Positions 1 through 7,548 of a stretch of DNA of 20,622 bases are shown one piece after another (position 1 is the first letter of the stretch; every line of letters begins with the position of its first letter). Origin of the DNA: a virus; the IMG/VR virus record IMGVR_UViG_3300036835_000057, positions 1 through 20,622 of that record; one strand, written 5' to 3'. The notes under the pieces were generated by a model, which had not been told where the DNA came from, ran no database searches, and saw only the letters and a list, made by a program, of their open reading frames with translations. The translations under genes and the position numbers were made by a program.

Positions 1-32
1 TGGACGCTGCCAGACTGACCACAGCGCGCGGT

Positions 33-79
33 CAACTTTCCAACTTTCAGATGTTCTGTGCTCGAAAGTTGAAAAGTTG
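33..79. repeat. 16-bp inverted repeat in the leader of the left operon
   Basis: Arms at 33-48 and 64-79 match at 15 of 16 positions and are separated by a 15-nt spacer. The left arm is itself a tandem repeat of the octamer CAACTTTC. The element is clearly richer in A+T than its surroundings and ends about 40 nt before the first gene. I infer an operator or promoter element for the operon starting at 118. A hairpin that terminates upstream transcription is the alternative, but no T-tract follows. No further copy was noticed in the window. Confidence 0.6.
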
Positions 80-104
80 GCCACACAGCGTTCACCAAAC
101 CGGG

Positions 105-113
105 AAGGTGCGA
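105..113 (+). promoter_or_regulatory. AAGGTGCGA start-associated motif / RBS
   Basis: The 9-mer lies 4 nt before the ATG at 118. Its AGGTG core can pair with the anti-Shine-Dalgarno stretch CACCT of 16S rRNA. The same 9-mer precedes several other genes that begin after a gap, and it supports the start chosen for this gene. Confidence 0.6.
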
Positions 114-117
114 ACCA

Positions 118-312
118 ATGAATGAAGCAGCACTACGTGCGATCACGCAAGCACTCTGGTCACCAACACATGAAGACAGCAACATGGAAATGGCAAACAT
201 CACTGACGCCATCTTCGCTGTTGCGCATGCACTGGACCACGTTGCTGAGGCCATCACCAACGCAGATGACTTCACGCTGCACCAAGGTGGAACGTGGTTG
301 GTGGACAGATGA
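118..312 (+). CDS. small hypothetical protein, first gene of left operon
   Basis: This is a 64-residue acidic, probably helical protein with many Ala, His and Asp residues. No domain is recognised. The start is the ATG 4 nt after the AAGGTGCGA leader; a second frame starting at 122 has no comparable leader and is rejected. The stop codon overlaps the next gene as ATGA, so the two are probably translationally coupled. It is the first gene after the palindromic leader and may therefore be the first product of this transcript. No signal peptide or membrane segment is evident. Its function is unknown. Confidence 0.65.
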   Translation: MNEAALRAITQALWSPTHEDSNMEMANITDAIFAVAHALDHVAEAITNADDFTLHQGGTWLVDR

Positions 313-656
313 CCACTGAACCACTGAACCCTGCGCTGATTGAACGTGTCTACAAGACGCTGTTGAAGCAGCAGGACATACCCATGATCCAAGACAAAGC
401 AGCTGAACTGTGCAGTGCAGTGTGTGCGTTTCGTAGCGTCAGCCGCTTGATGAAGTACACACAAGCCATCAATGAAGATCACAGCTATCCGTGCAAGTGG
501 GTTGCGCTCCGACCCAAGCGTCTGTACCACCAGCTGACTGCTGATCCAGTGCTCATAGACGACTACTGCGAATACTGCCGCGAACACAACCACACGCGGT
601 CATGCACGATCGCAGGTCTGCGTTACGCAGCAGAACACAACCCACTGGTGGACTGA
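309..656 (+). CDS. hypothetical protein with Cys/His-rich motif
   Basis: This gene encodes 115 residues. I chose the ATG at 309, which forms an ATGA overlap with the previous stop, over the ATG at 294, because ATGA coupling is the common junction in this cluster. The C-terminal third contains a compact Cys/His cluster, CEYCREHNHTRSC, that could bind zinc. The N-terminal half is predicted helical from its Leu/Ala/Lys content. I do not recognise the family. It precedes a VRR-NUC nuclease with a TGATG overlap, so it may belong to the same DNA-handling group, but that is context only. Confidence 0.65.
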   Translation: MTTEPLNPALIERVYKTLLKQQDIPMIQDKAAELCSAVCAFRSVSRLMKYTQAINEDHSYPCKWVALRPKRLYHQLTADPVLIDDYCEYCREHNHTRSCTIAGLRYAAEHNPLVD

Positions 657-1036
657 TGGACATTGAACCATTGCAGTTCGGTCAGCTGTCACCAGAACAG
701 AAAGCCATGCTGCACAACCAGCGAGGCCAAGCATGGCAGTACGAAAGTGAACGTGAGTGGCACACGTACGTGGTGGAACTGGCGCACGTCTGTGGATGGC
801 GCACGTACCACACGCATGACAGCAGACGTTCCAACCCAGGATGGCCAGACCTAGCGATATGGAAACCACCACAGTTCATGCTGGTGGAACTGAAGACCAA
901 CAAAGGCAAGCTGTCACGCACACAGCAGATGGTGCTGGCAGAACTGCACGCATGCCATGTGGAAGTGCACGTGTGGCGACCGGTAGACGAACACAACGTG
1001 CGTGCACGTCTGAAGGATGTGAAGCACCGTGGATGA
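656..1036 (+). CDS. VRR-NUC domain nuclease
   Basis: The 126-residue product looks like a stand-alone VRR-NUC (PD-(D/E)XK superfamily) domain. Glu33 lies in an E-x-x-W context. GWPD at 62-65 supplies the catalytic Asp, the strand ending VELK at 77-80 supplies the E-x-K pair, and S-x-x-Q follows at 87-90. These match the motif order of phage VRR-NUC proteins, which are structure-selective nucleases related to Holliday-junction resolvases. The ATG at 656 overlaps the upstream stop as TGATG; the in-frame ATG at 602 would overlap the previous gene by about 55 nt and is less likely. A role in resolving branched DNA before packaging is plausible from its place upstream of the terminase. Confidence 0.85.
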   Translation: MDIEPLQFGQLSPEQKAMLHNQRGQAWQYESEREWHTYVVELAHVCGWRTYHTHDSRRSNPGWPDLAIWKPPQFMLVELKTNKGKLSRTQQMVLAELHACHVEVHVWRPVDEHNVRARLKDVKHRG

Positions 1037-1475
1037 ACAGCAACTGGTATTGGACTGGCGCATGGTGCGTGGTGCCACGTTCAGCAACGCAGTGGTGGAA
1101 CGCTGCTGTTGCATCACACCCAAGCAGCTGTACCGGGAACGTAAGCAGCTGCACTATCGCAACCGTGGTTGGTTCACGTACGGGGAAGCAGTCACGTTGG
1201 TGATGGTGAACGCTGCATGCATTCCACTGCACAGCGAAAAGCGTATGGCGTTACGTGCACTCGCACGATTGCTAGACGCCACACGCACTGAGTACGCATA
1301 CGTTGGGATAGCACAGCGTGAAGGTCAGTGGTTCCCGTACGCAACACCAGAGATGCAGTCACTGGACGGTGACGTGGTGCTAGTAGCGCACCTACCCACC
1401 GTGAGTGAAAGCCTGGCCAGCGTGCACGCACTCACGTACAACAGTGGTGGTGTCACGCAAGCAAGCGCGTCCTGA
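1029..1475 (+). CDS. hypothetical protein upstream of HNH/terminase
   Basis: A 148-residue protein starting at GTG 1029 and overlapping the nuclease gene by 8 nt. The N-terminal part, residues about 18-55, carries a Cys triplet and a basic stretch (KQLYRERKQLHYR) that could be helix-turn-helix or DNA-binding. The middle is helical (residues about 60-85) and the C-terminal part looks like mixed alpha/beta. I do not recognise a family. Since no small terminase is identifiable elsewhere, this basic protein is one of the few candidates for that role, but the sequence itself gives no proof. It overlaps the start of the HNH gene. Confidence 0.65.
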   Translation: MDEQQLVLDWRMVRGATFSNAVVERCCCITPKQLYRERKQLHYRNRGWFTYGEAVTLVMVNAACIPLHSEKRMALRALARLLDATRTEYAYVGIAQREGQWFPYATPEMQSLDGDVVLVAHLPTVSESLASVHALTYNSGGVTQASAS

Positions 1476-1779
1476 TCTTCAAACAACTGAATGGCGCAAG
1501 CTAAGTGCACGTGCACGCGCCATGGTTGGCCACTGCGAACAGTGTGGCAGCACTGACTCACTCGCACTTGACCACGTAGCTGACCGATCACTGGTCCATG
1601 GTGTGCAAGTGCTGTGTCGCGATTGCAACAACGCGAAACGTACGCACTACGGACGGAAAGCTGATCCACGTAACGCTGCTGGTTCTTGGTCGCGGCATGC
1701 GACGATGACCACAGCCGTCCGCCAATCTCTGTCCGCTCGCAGCTGGCCAGCGCAGTCTGACCCTAGGCGCGCCAGATGA
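1450..1779 (+). CDS. HNH endonuclease
   Basis: From the GTG at 1450 the product has 109 residues. It shows the standard HNH order: C29-x2-C32, then ALDHV with catalytic Asp41-His42, then LCRDCNN with C56-x2-C59 and Asn60/61. The two Cys pairs should bind structural zinc and the HNH residues a catalytic metal. HNH proteins encoded next to the large terminase are known partners in cos-type DNA packaging (HK97 gp74 is the model), which suits this position 4 nt inside the terminase start. The start is uncertain because GTG codons at 1444, 1447 and 1450 are all in frame; an ATG at 1405 overlaps the previous gene more deeply. The C-terminal 35 residues are Arg/Ser-rich and probably disordered. Confidence 0.85.
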   Translation: MSRKQARPDLQTTEWRKLSARARAMVGHCEQCGSTDSLALDHVADRSLVHGVQVLCRDCNNAKRTHYGRKADPRNAAGSWSRHATMTTAVRQSLSARSWPAQSDPRRAR

Positions 1780-3248
1780 CTGCTGTGTTGGACGCGTTGG
1801 TTCCTACGGTCGGCAGCACAGCGCCACGTGTGTTCACACCACCGTTGTTTGAACAGTCGCTTGGCAGTGATGCTGTGACGTTCAGCGAGGAAGTGTGTGG
1901 CATCGAACTGATGCCATGGCAGTGTTGGCTGTTTGATGCTGCGTTGGAACTGCGTGCACCGTGGACTGATGTAACAGCGCCACCACCGTTCAGGTATCGG
2001 ACGGTTGTGGTGCTGGTTGCACGTCAGAACGGTAAGACGTGTGTGCTTCAGCTGCGCGCGCTGGCAGGGATGTTCTTGTGGCGTGAACGTCTTGCTGTGT
2101 CCATGGCGCAGACGCGCAGTATCGCGTTTGAACCGTGGCGTGAAGGTGCGTTGTTGGTGCGTGATGTGCAAGCACTCGCGAATGAAGTGCGCAGCGTCCG
2201 CACTTCCAATGGCAGTGAGGCCATCGAACTGCGTAATGGTGCACGGTGGGTGGTGGTCGCTGCGAATGATGGTGGCCGCGGACTGAGCAGTGATCTTGTG
2301 CTGATGGATGAAGTGCGCCAGCAGCACACTGGTCATGCATGGTCTGCTGTCGAAAAGTCTCGTAGCGCGAAACCACATGGCCAGCTGTGGGCGTTCAGCA
2401 ACGCTGGCGATGACAACAGCGTGGTGCTGAACAATCTGGTTGCGCGTGGTCGCGAAGTTGCAGCTGATCCTGAGCGCGACCCAACGCTTGGGTTCTTTGA
2501 GTGGTCTGCACATGATGACTGCGACCCATCAGACGTGCGTGAGTGGCAGCTTGCGAACCCTGCACTTGGTTACACCATTCCGGTCAGCACTGTGCGCGCC
2601 GAACTGGCGCAGGACGCGCCTACAGACTTCCTGACTGAACGTCTGTGTGTACGTGTGAAGCACCTTGGTAGCTGGTTGCCACCAGGCTTGTGGGACAGCT
2701 TGCACAGTGAACGTGCACGGATAGACAGCAGTGCTGTGACGTTTGCAGTGGACGCTGCACCAGACCTGATGCATGCAGTGATCGTGGCAGCGTCACAGCT
2801 GCGCGATGGCAGCACTGCCATCACTGTCTACGCAGAACTGGACGCGCTACCGGGAAGGCCAGTCGCAGCGATGGTGGCAGACACGGTGCAGTCAGTGCTG
2901 CACGCCTACCCACACGCACAAGTGCTGTATGACGCGCGCGGACCGATCGCAGCAACCATGGGTGACCTTGCAGCTGCTGGCCTCGCATGCGCAGCGATGG
3001 ACGCAACAGACGTACAGCGCGCGTGTGAACGGTTCTATGAACTGTGCGTCAGCAGGAACGTGGTGCACGATGGCAACCAACTGCTTGCAGACCACGTGAG
3101 CAACGCTGCGCCGAACACATACCAAGACGCATGGAAGTTCGCACGTCGGCATGCAGCAGGACCAGTCAACGCATTGATTGCAGCAGTGCTCGCAGTCGCC
3201 AGTGCTCGAGCACCCAGACCTGCAACACCAGCTTGGACTGCGTACTGA
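1776..3248 (+). CDS. terL: terminase large subunit
   Basis: The 490-residue protein has both halves of a phage packaging motor. In the ATPase domain the Walker A-like ARQNGKT lies at 82-88, Walker B LVLMDE at 174-179, and the coupling motif WAFSNAG at about 205-211. In the RNase H-like nuclease domain VDAAPD (Asp326) and YDARGP (Asp386) give two acidic metal ligands. The last conserved position, in GPVNALIAA near 463-470, has Asn where an Asp is often found, so the third ligand may be Asp451 or elsewhere. The length suits the Terminase_1/HK97 type. The enzyme translocates DNA into the prohead and cuts it. It overlaps the HNH gene by 4 nt and the next microprotein by 1 nt. Confidence 0.95.
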   Translation: MTAVLDALVPTVGSTAPRVFTPPLFEQSLGSDAVTFSEEVCGIELMPWQCWLFDAALELRAPWTDVTAPPPFRYRTVVVLVARQNGKTCVLQLRALAGMFLWRERLAVSMAQTRSIAFEPWREGALLVRDVQALANEVRSVRTSNGSEAIELRNGARWVVVAANDGGRGLSSDLVLMDEVRQQHTGHAWSAVEKSRSAKPHGQLWAFSNAGDDNSVVLNNLVARGREVAADPERDPTLGFFEWSAHDDCDPSDVREWQLANPALGYTIPVSTVRAELAQDAPTDFLTERLCVRVKHLGSWLPPGLWDSLHSERARIDSSAVTFAVDAAPDLMHAVIVAASQLRDGSTAITVYAELDALPGRPVAAMVADTVQSVLHAYPHAQVLYDARGPIAATMGDLAAAGLACAAMDATDVQRACERFYELCVSRNVVHDGNQLLADHVSNAAPNTYQDAWKFARRHAAGPVNALIAAVLAVASARAPRPATPAWTAY

Positions 3249-3334
3249 TGGAACCAGCGTATTGGTTCGTCGTCTTCATCTTGGTGTGTATCGCCATCCT
3301 GTTCGTAACGCTGACAGTCATTGCAGTGCGATGA
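3248..3334 (+). CDS. 28-residue single-pass membrane microprotein
   Basis: The ATG overlaps the terminase stop as TGATG and the stop overlaps the next ATG as ATGA. The product is 28 residues: five N-terminal residues (MEPAY), a continuous hydrophobic span of about 21 residues rich in Val, Ile, Leu and Phe, and a terminal Arg. This fits one transmembrane helix. No family is recognised. Its tight coupling on both sides and its codon use, typical of the neighbours, argue that it is translated. A second 28-residue membrane protein lies after the capsid gene. It could be a holin-like or portal-associated membrane factor; neither is shown by sequence. Confidence 0.6.
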   Translation: MEPAYWFVVFILVCIAILFVTLTVIAVR

Positions 3335-3516
3335 ACAGTCACGTACGGCTGTTCCTGTGGTTGCTCGCATGCGTAGCAGTCGCAGGACTCACAGCCGGTT
3401 GCGTACTCGCCATCAGTGGTTACTCATCAGCTGGACCATTTGCTGTGGCCTCGGCATGCGTTGGTGTTCTCGGAACACTCGCAGCTGAGAACATCAGAAA
3501 GGACCATGACCAATGA
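3331..3516 (+). CDS. 61-residue two-helix membrane protein
   Basis: The ATG at 3331 overlaps the previous stop by ATGA. The product has a short N-terminus with Arg6, a first hydrophobic helix (residues about 7-30), a Gly/Ser turn, a second hydrophobic segment (about 37-53) and a charged tail, NIRKDHDQ. Two closely spaced helices and small size are typical of holins, but the position between terminase and portal is unusual for lysis. The first helix ends in TAGC (Cys24), weakly similar to a lipobox, so a small lipoprotein is an alternative. The end of this gene carries GAAAGGACC, the ribosome-binding site of the portal gene, which overlaps it by ATGA. Confidence 0.6.
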   Translation: MNSHVRLFLWLLACVAVAGLTAGCVLAISGYSSAGPFAVASACVGVLGTLAAENIRKDHDQ

Positions 3517-4754
3517 GACTGCGACGCGCACAGAGGCCACCCACTGAAGACACGGTTGTAAGCAGTGGTGCATGGCCACACGCACAGTTCGGTGGCCTAG
3601 ATGCGTTCCAACAGTGGTGGGCATCACAGCTGAACAACATCTGGACTGGTCTTCCTTGGGCTGATGAGGAAGCAGCACTAGGTGTGCCAGCAGTCAGCGC
3701 GTCACTGCAACTGCTCGCTGCGTACGTAACGCAGATGCCACTGGAAGCAGTGAACGACAGCACCACACCACCAACCACGATCACGCCAGCGCCAACAATC
3801 ATCCGTGCACCACTCGGTGACGCGCGCGCAACCAACTTCACCACGCAAGACTGGATTGAACCGTTGCTGCGTGACCTTGCACTGTGGGGGAACTATCTGG
3901 CTGTACTCGGGAACGTGGACTGGACTGGATGGCCTACGCAGCTGTTCCCGGTAGCAGTAGGTCTGTGGTCAGTGGAAGTGCGCAATGGTTTCCGCGTGTA
4001 CCACGTAGGTGACTTGGAATATGACGCGAGTGAAGTGCTGCATGTGAAGATCAATGCGCGTGATGGCGAACTGGTAGGCCGCGGACTGATGAACACAAAC
4101 CGCGACACACTCGCAGCAGCCATCGCAGCAGAACGTTGGGCAGCTACCTACTTCAGCACTGGCGCAGGTCCGTCCGTGCATATCGCACATCCCAACCCTG
4201 ACCTGACACAAGACCAGGCCAGTGACCTGAAGCAGAAGTTTCTTGACTCGCAAGCAGGATCACGCCAACCAGTCGTGACACCAGTTGGAACTGAAATCAC
4301 GGTGCTTCCGAATGATGCAGAGAGTGCGCAGCTGGTGGAAGCGCGCAAGTGGGCGAACCAAGCACTGGCGATGGCGCTTGGTGTGCAGCCCGCGATGCTT
4401 GGCCTTGAAGGTCCGTCCATGACGTATCGCAACATCACGGAAGTCAACCAACAGACAATCAACACCACCGTGATGCGTTACCTAGTTCCAGTTGAGCAAG
4501 CACTCAGTGCGCAGTGTCTGCCACGTGGCACACGTGCACGGTTCGCAACCAGCGCGCTGGTGAGGCCAGACCTTGGTGAACGCATCACGCAAGCGACAGC
4601 TGCACTGCAAGCAGGAATCATTGATGTGCAGGAAGCGCGCGCGTGGCTTGACCTGCAACCGAACGAAAGCGTGCAACAACCAGTGGAAGTGCCAGCACTC
4701 GCTGCGCCACCAGCGCAAGACGTTCCTGCGCTGCAAGTAGTTGGGGGACAGTGA
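3513..4754 (+). CDS. portal protein (HK97 family)
   Basis: The 413-residue product sits between terminase and prohead protease, the usual place of the portal. Sequence features fit the HK97-type phage portal family: an N-terminal segment with ASLQLLAAYVTQMP, a clip/stem region with LLRDLALWGNYLAVL, a YDASEVLHVK strand near the middle, then RGLMNTNRDTLAAAIAAERW and the C-terminal MTYRNITEVNQQT helix. The last 30 residues are Pro/Ala-rich and probably disordered. Twelve copies would form the ring through which DNA passes and to which the terminase docks. The ribosome-binding site GAAAGGACC lies 7 nt before the ATG, inside the upstream gene. Confidence 0.93.
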   Translation: MRLRRAQRPPTEDTVVSSGAWPHAQFGGLDAFQQWWASQLNNIWTGLPWADEEAALGVPAVSASLQLLAAYVTQMPLEAVNDSTTPPTTITPAPTIIRAPLGDARATNFTTQDWIEPLLRDLALWGNYLAVLGNVDWTGWPTQLFPVAVGLWSVEVRNGFRVYHVGDLEYDASEVLHVKINARDGELVGRGLMNTNRDTLAAAIAAERWAATYFSTGAGPSVHIAHPNPDLTQDQASDLKQKFLDSQAGSRQPVVTPVGTEITVLPNDAESAQLVEARKWANQALAMALGVQPAMLGLEGPSMTYRNITEVNQQTINTTVMRYLVPVEQALSAQCLPRGTRARFATSALVRPDLGERITQATAALQAGIIDVQEARAWLDLQPNESVQQPVEVPALAAPPAQDVPALQVVGGQ

Positions 4755-5323
4755 TGTACACACGCAGCTTTGAAGGTGACCTGACAGTGCGTGGTGATGG
4801 TCGCACTGTGTATGGGTTCGCAGTTCCGTACAACGTGGATGCCATCATCAATGATGGCTTTGGTGACTACGTAGAACGCTTCCAACGTGGCGCATTCAAG
4901 AACGTTGTGCGCGCGCCGCAGTATGTGAAGTTCCAGTACCAGCATGACGATGACCTGTTGGCTTGGGTCGGGAACGCAGTGCTGCTGCGCGAGGAAGACC
5001 GCGGGCTGTTCGGTGAGTGGCGACTAGACAACAGTGAACGTGGCAGGCAAGTGGCCTACAAGATTCACGATGGTCAGTTGCCTGGCCTCAGCATCAGCTT
5101 TGTACCGGCGCGCGATGACCGCGACATAGCAAGCAACGGTATGCAGCGCGTGACGCGCCGACTGGTGAAGAACTTGGATCACGTTGCAGCAGTACGGTCG
5201 CCAGCGTACGCATCACCAGAACCACTGATGGTGCGTGAACAGACCACGGTGGTCCAATCGTCCGTGGAACGCTGGCGCGCATGGCGCGCGTCTGTCACCA
5301 TCGCCACTGAGCAGCCCACATAG
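4754..5323 (+). CDS. prohead maturation protease (HK97 / peptidase family S78)
   Basis: The 189-residue product matches the short prohead proteases that cut the scaffold domain from the capsid protein. It begins with the typical FEGDLTVRGDGRTVYGFAVP region. A likely catalytic His64 lies in VKFQYQHDDD and the nucleophilic Ser113 in LPGLSISF. Residues RRLVKNLDHVAAVRSPAY near 135-152 form the conserved C-terminal strand region. I chose the ATG at 4754, which overlaps the portal stop by one base; the GTG directly before it (4751) would add one residue. It would act inside the prohead on the capsid protein encoded 87 nt downstream. Confidence 0.9.
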   Translation: MYTRSFEGDLTVRGDGRTVYGFAVPYNVDAIINDGFGDYVERFQRGAFKNVVRAPQYVKFQYQHDDDLLAWVGNAVLLREEDRGLFGEWRLDNSERGRQVAYKIHDGQLPGLSISFVPARDDRDIASNGMQRVTRRLVKNLDHVAAVRSPAYASPEPLMVREQTTVVQSSVERWRAWRASVTIATEQPT

Positions 5324-5410
5324 CTGCTGGACGAACATCCGCGCGGCGTCGCGTACTGCGCACCCACCGTGCGAGGCCTCGGCACAGAACCGTCTGAAAG
5401 GCCTTGCACC

Positions 5411-6646
5411 ATGCGCGGATTCATCGAACGTCTGGAACGTGAACGCAGTGACGCACTCGCCACCATTGATGGTGCGCTGGAACGTGCAGCTGCTGAAGAC
5501 AGAGACCTGACCGACAGCGAAAACAGCATGCTGTCGGATGCACGCACACGTCTGGAACGTGTGGAACGTGAACGCACCACATGGGCCGAACTTGCAGAGT
5601 CACGTGCACAAGGTGACGCACTGCAAGGCAGGATTGATGTTGCGTTGTCACGTGATACGCAACTAGTGCGCGTCGCACACGCGCCCGAACAGCAGCCCGA
5701 AATCACGCAGCTGTTCCGTGATGCTGGCGACTACATCCACTGTGTGTCGCTTGCACGCGCTGGCGACAGTGAGCAGAACCAACGCTTGCAGCGCGCCATC
5801 GCCAACCAGCTGCTTGCAGATAACCCTGGTGTGGTACCCACACCCATCATCGGGCCGGTAGTCAACCTGATTGACCGCGCGCGTCCTTTCGTCAACAGCG
5901 TTGCACGTAAGGCGATGCCTGGTGGTGGTCAGTTCTTCACGCGTCCCAAGGTGACTGCACACACACAAGTTGGTGAGCAGACAGCAGAGAAGACAGAGGT
6001 TGCATCGCGCAAGATGGCAGTCACACCCATGAACGTGCAGAAGCACACGTTTGGTGGTGCGCTGGACATCAGCTTCCAAAACCGTGACTGGACCGATCCC
6101 GCAATCTTGCAGATTGTGGTGGATGACCTTGCAGTGCAGTACGGAAAGGAAACCAACAACTTTCTTGCTGACTACGTTGCAAGTGAAGTGACAGCAACGC
6201 AGGAAGTTCCTGGTACTGCACCAGCAACCGGCGCGCAGCTGTTGCAAGCCATCACCACAGCAGCAGGAACGATTGATGCAGCTGTTGGTTCACTGCCTGA
6301 CACGTTGTGGGCGTCACCGGATATGTGGGCGTCCATCGTGAGCGCAAGCGACACCACTGGTCGGCCTCTGTTTGTTGCGTTCAGTCCAAGCAACGCACCA
6401 GGCAGCGCGAGTGTGACCAGCACAGCTGGCAACATCTTTGGCCTCAACTTGGTGGTGGACTCGTCACTGGCAGCAGGAACACTGATCCTCGGCATTTCTT
6501 CACTCGTAGAGTTTTACGAGCAGATCGGTGGGCAGCTGTCAGTCACAGAACCCACCATCTTGGGTTTCGTAGTCGCTTACTACGGATACTGCGCGTCACT
6601 GGTGGTGGAACCGGCCGGATTTGTCAAGCTGGTGAATCTCGCATGA
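5411..6646 (+). CDS. major capsid protein (HK97 fold) with N-terminal delta domain
   Basis: I place the start at the ATG 5411, preceded by GAAAGGCC, giving 411 residues. An in-frame ATG at 5369 lies in the gap after the protease gene without a good ribosome-binding site. Residues 1 to about 85 are charged, helical and heptad-like (FIERLERER, RTRLERVERER) and form the expected scaffolding delta domain. The rest fits the HK97 fold, with a conserved FTRPKVTAHTQV strand, the HTFGGALDISFQNRDW region, NNFLADYVA helix, TLWASPDMWASI and a C-terminal PTILGF segment. The protease encoded upstream should remove the delta domain, probably somewhere near residues 85-110; I cannot fix the bond by eye. Confidence 0.93.
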   Translation: MRGFIERLERERSDALATIDGALERAAAEDRDLTDSENSMLSDARTRLERVERERTTWAELAESRAQGDALQGRIDVALSRDTQLVRVAHAPEQQPEITQLFRDAGDYIHCVSLARAGDSEQNQRLQRAIANQLLADNPGVVPTPIIGPVVNLIDRARPFVNSVARKAMPGGGQFFTRPKVTAHTQVGEQTAEKTEVASRKMAVTPMNVQKHTFGGALDISFQNRDWTDPAILQIVVDDLAVQYGKETNNFLADYVASEVTATQEVPGTAPATGAQLLQAITTAAGTIDAAVGSLPDTLWASPDMWASIVSASDTTGRPLFVAFSPSNAPGSASVTSTAGNIFGLNLVVDSSLAAGTLILGISSLVEFYEQIGGQLSVTEPTILGFVVAYYGYCASLVVEPAGFVKLVNLA

Positions 6647-6729
6647 CTGAAGCGCAAGCCTGGTGGCTGATCGCGCTAGTAGCAGTCATCGCACTAGTGC
6701 ACCTAGTGCAGCTGCTGCGCGCGCGCTGA
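6643..6729 (+). CDS. 28-residue single-pass membrane microprotein (second copy of type)
   Basis: The ATG overlaps the capsid stop by ATGA. The product is 28 residues: seven N-terminal residues, a hydrophobic stretch rich in Leu, Val, Ile and Ala of about 17 residues starting at the Trp-Trp pair, and an Arg-containing tail (LLRAR). One membrane helix is likely. It is not obviously homologous to the 28-residue protein at 3248, yet has the same length, design and coupling. The next gene starts 17 nt downstream. No family is recognised. Confidence 0.55.
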   Translation: MTEAQAWWLIALVAVIALVHLVQLLRAR

Positions 6730-6746
6730 TCCTGGGGGATGTCACG

Positions 6747-7121
6747 GTGGCCAACAGCGTTGCAACGTATCTAGACCTGAACAGCGTGAAGGCCTATCTA
6801 CGGCTGAACGTTGCAGACACGTTGGATGATGCGCTGTTGGTCACTGTGATGTTTGCAGTGGAAGCAGAACAACGTGCGCGCTGCAAGCCTGAAGCGTTCA
6901 GCGTGATCGAACCACCACCCACTGATCCTGAAGTGCCGACAGCAGTAGCAGTCTCGGATGTGTACCACGCAGCCTTGATGCGCTGCGCGCGCTTGTATGT
7001 TCGGCGCGCGAGTCCTGAAGGCCTAGTTGGCCTCGGTGACTTGGGTGTCGCGCGCGTCCCAACGTATGACCGCGACATAGACGCGCTGGAAGCACCATGG
7101 CGCGTGGTGGTGCTCGCATGA
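6747..7121 (+). CDS. head-tail adaptor (gp6-like connector)
   Basis: From GTG 6747 the product has 124 residues. The opening YLDLNSVKAYLRLN followed by LDDALLVTVMFAVEAEQRAR is characteristic of the gp6-like head-tail connector family, whose helices dock under the portal ring. The start is supported by GGGGGA 7 nt upstream; the frame is open further up, but those codons lie within the upstream microprotein. The C-terminal half contains a helix, VYHAALMRCARLYVRRASP, and a tail with a YDRDIDALEAPW segment. It overlaps the following gene by ATGA. The position directly after the capsid gene agrees with this role. Confidence 0.8.
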   Translation: MANSVATYLDLNSVKAYLRLNVADTLDDALLVTVMFAVEAEQRARCKPEAFSVIEPPPTDPEVPTAVAVSDVYHAALMRCARLYVRRASPEGLVGLGDLGVARVPTYDRDIDALEAPWRVVVLA

Positions 7122-7537
7122 CACTGCTGCACTGTCGCACGATTGACCTTGCAGCAGTGCGCGATGCGATGACGGATGCGTTGGAAGCAGGAACGTTCTA
7201 CAACCAACCAATCAGAGTGTGTCCATGGTTGGCAGACCAGTGGTCACCACCGTGTGCACTCATCGGCACATTCACTGTTGAGTTCACAGACACCAGTTAT
7301 GAAGGCCTTACAACAGCTGCTGTGAACACACGTCTGGTAGTGCCGACACAAGCACTGCGACCAGCACAGCAAGACCTAGACCTGTTCTTGACTGCATACG
7401 TGGACGCGCTGAACGCAGCACCAAACCTTGGTGGCGCGTGCATGCGCGTCATCCCTGTGCGAGCGCAACCCATCACTACGCCATACGGAAACCAAGACTT
7501 GGCCTCGTATGACGTAGACACAACCGTGGTCCTGTAG
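7118..7537 (+). CDS. tail terminator-like protein
   Basis: The 139-residue product has the profile of siphovirus tail terminators: an N-terminal helix (DLAAVRDAMTDAL), a proline-containing strand near WSPPCALIG, a strand pair around TTAAVNTRLVVP, a helix containing AQQDLDLFLTAYVDAL, then PNLGGACMRVIPVR and a last strand ending DVDTTVVL. Tail terminators cap the tail tube and join it to the head. The identification rests on this pattern plus its location immediately before the tube gene. A head-closure protein is the main alternative. The ATG at 7118 overlaps the previous stop (ATGA); an ATG at 7097 is also in frame. Confidence 0.7.
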   Translation: MTLLHCRTIDLAAVRDAMTDALEAGTFYNQPIRVCPWLADQWSPPCALIGTFTVEFTDTSYEGLTTAAVNTRLVVPTQALRPAQQDLDLFLTAYVDALNAAPNLGGACMRVIPVRAQPITTPYGNQDLASYDVDTTVVL

Positions 7538-7548
7538 GAAGGAAACAC

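Noticed and set aside
1647-2513. Long leftward open frame (288 codons) opposite the terminase gene
   Set aside because: It is antisense to well-conserved terminase motifs, lacks a ribosome-binding site and gives a His/Arg/Gln-rich product typical of shadow frames.
5324-5410. Gap between protease and capsid genes as a terminator or extra gene
   Set aside because: It holds only a weak dyad (GTGC-GAGGCCTC-GGCAC) and no convincing frame; the capsid gene has its own GAAAGG site.
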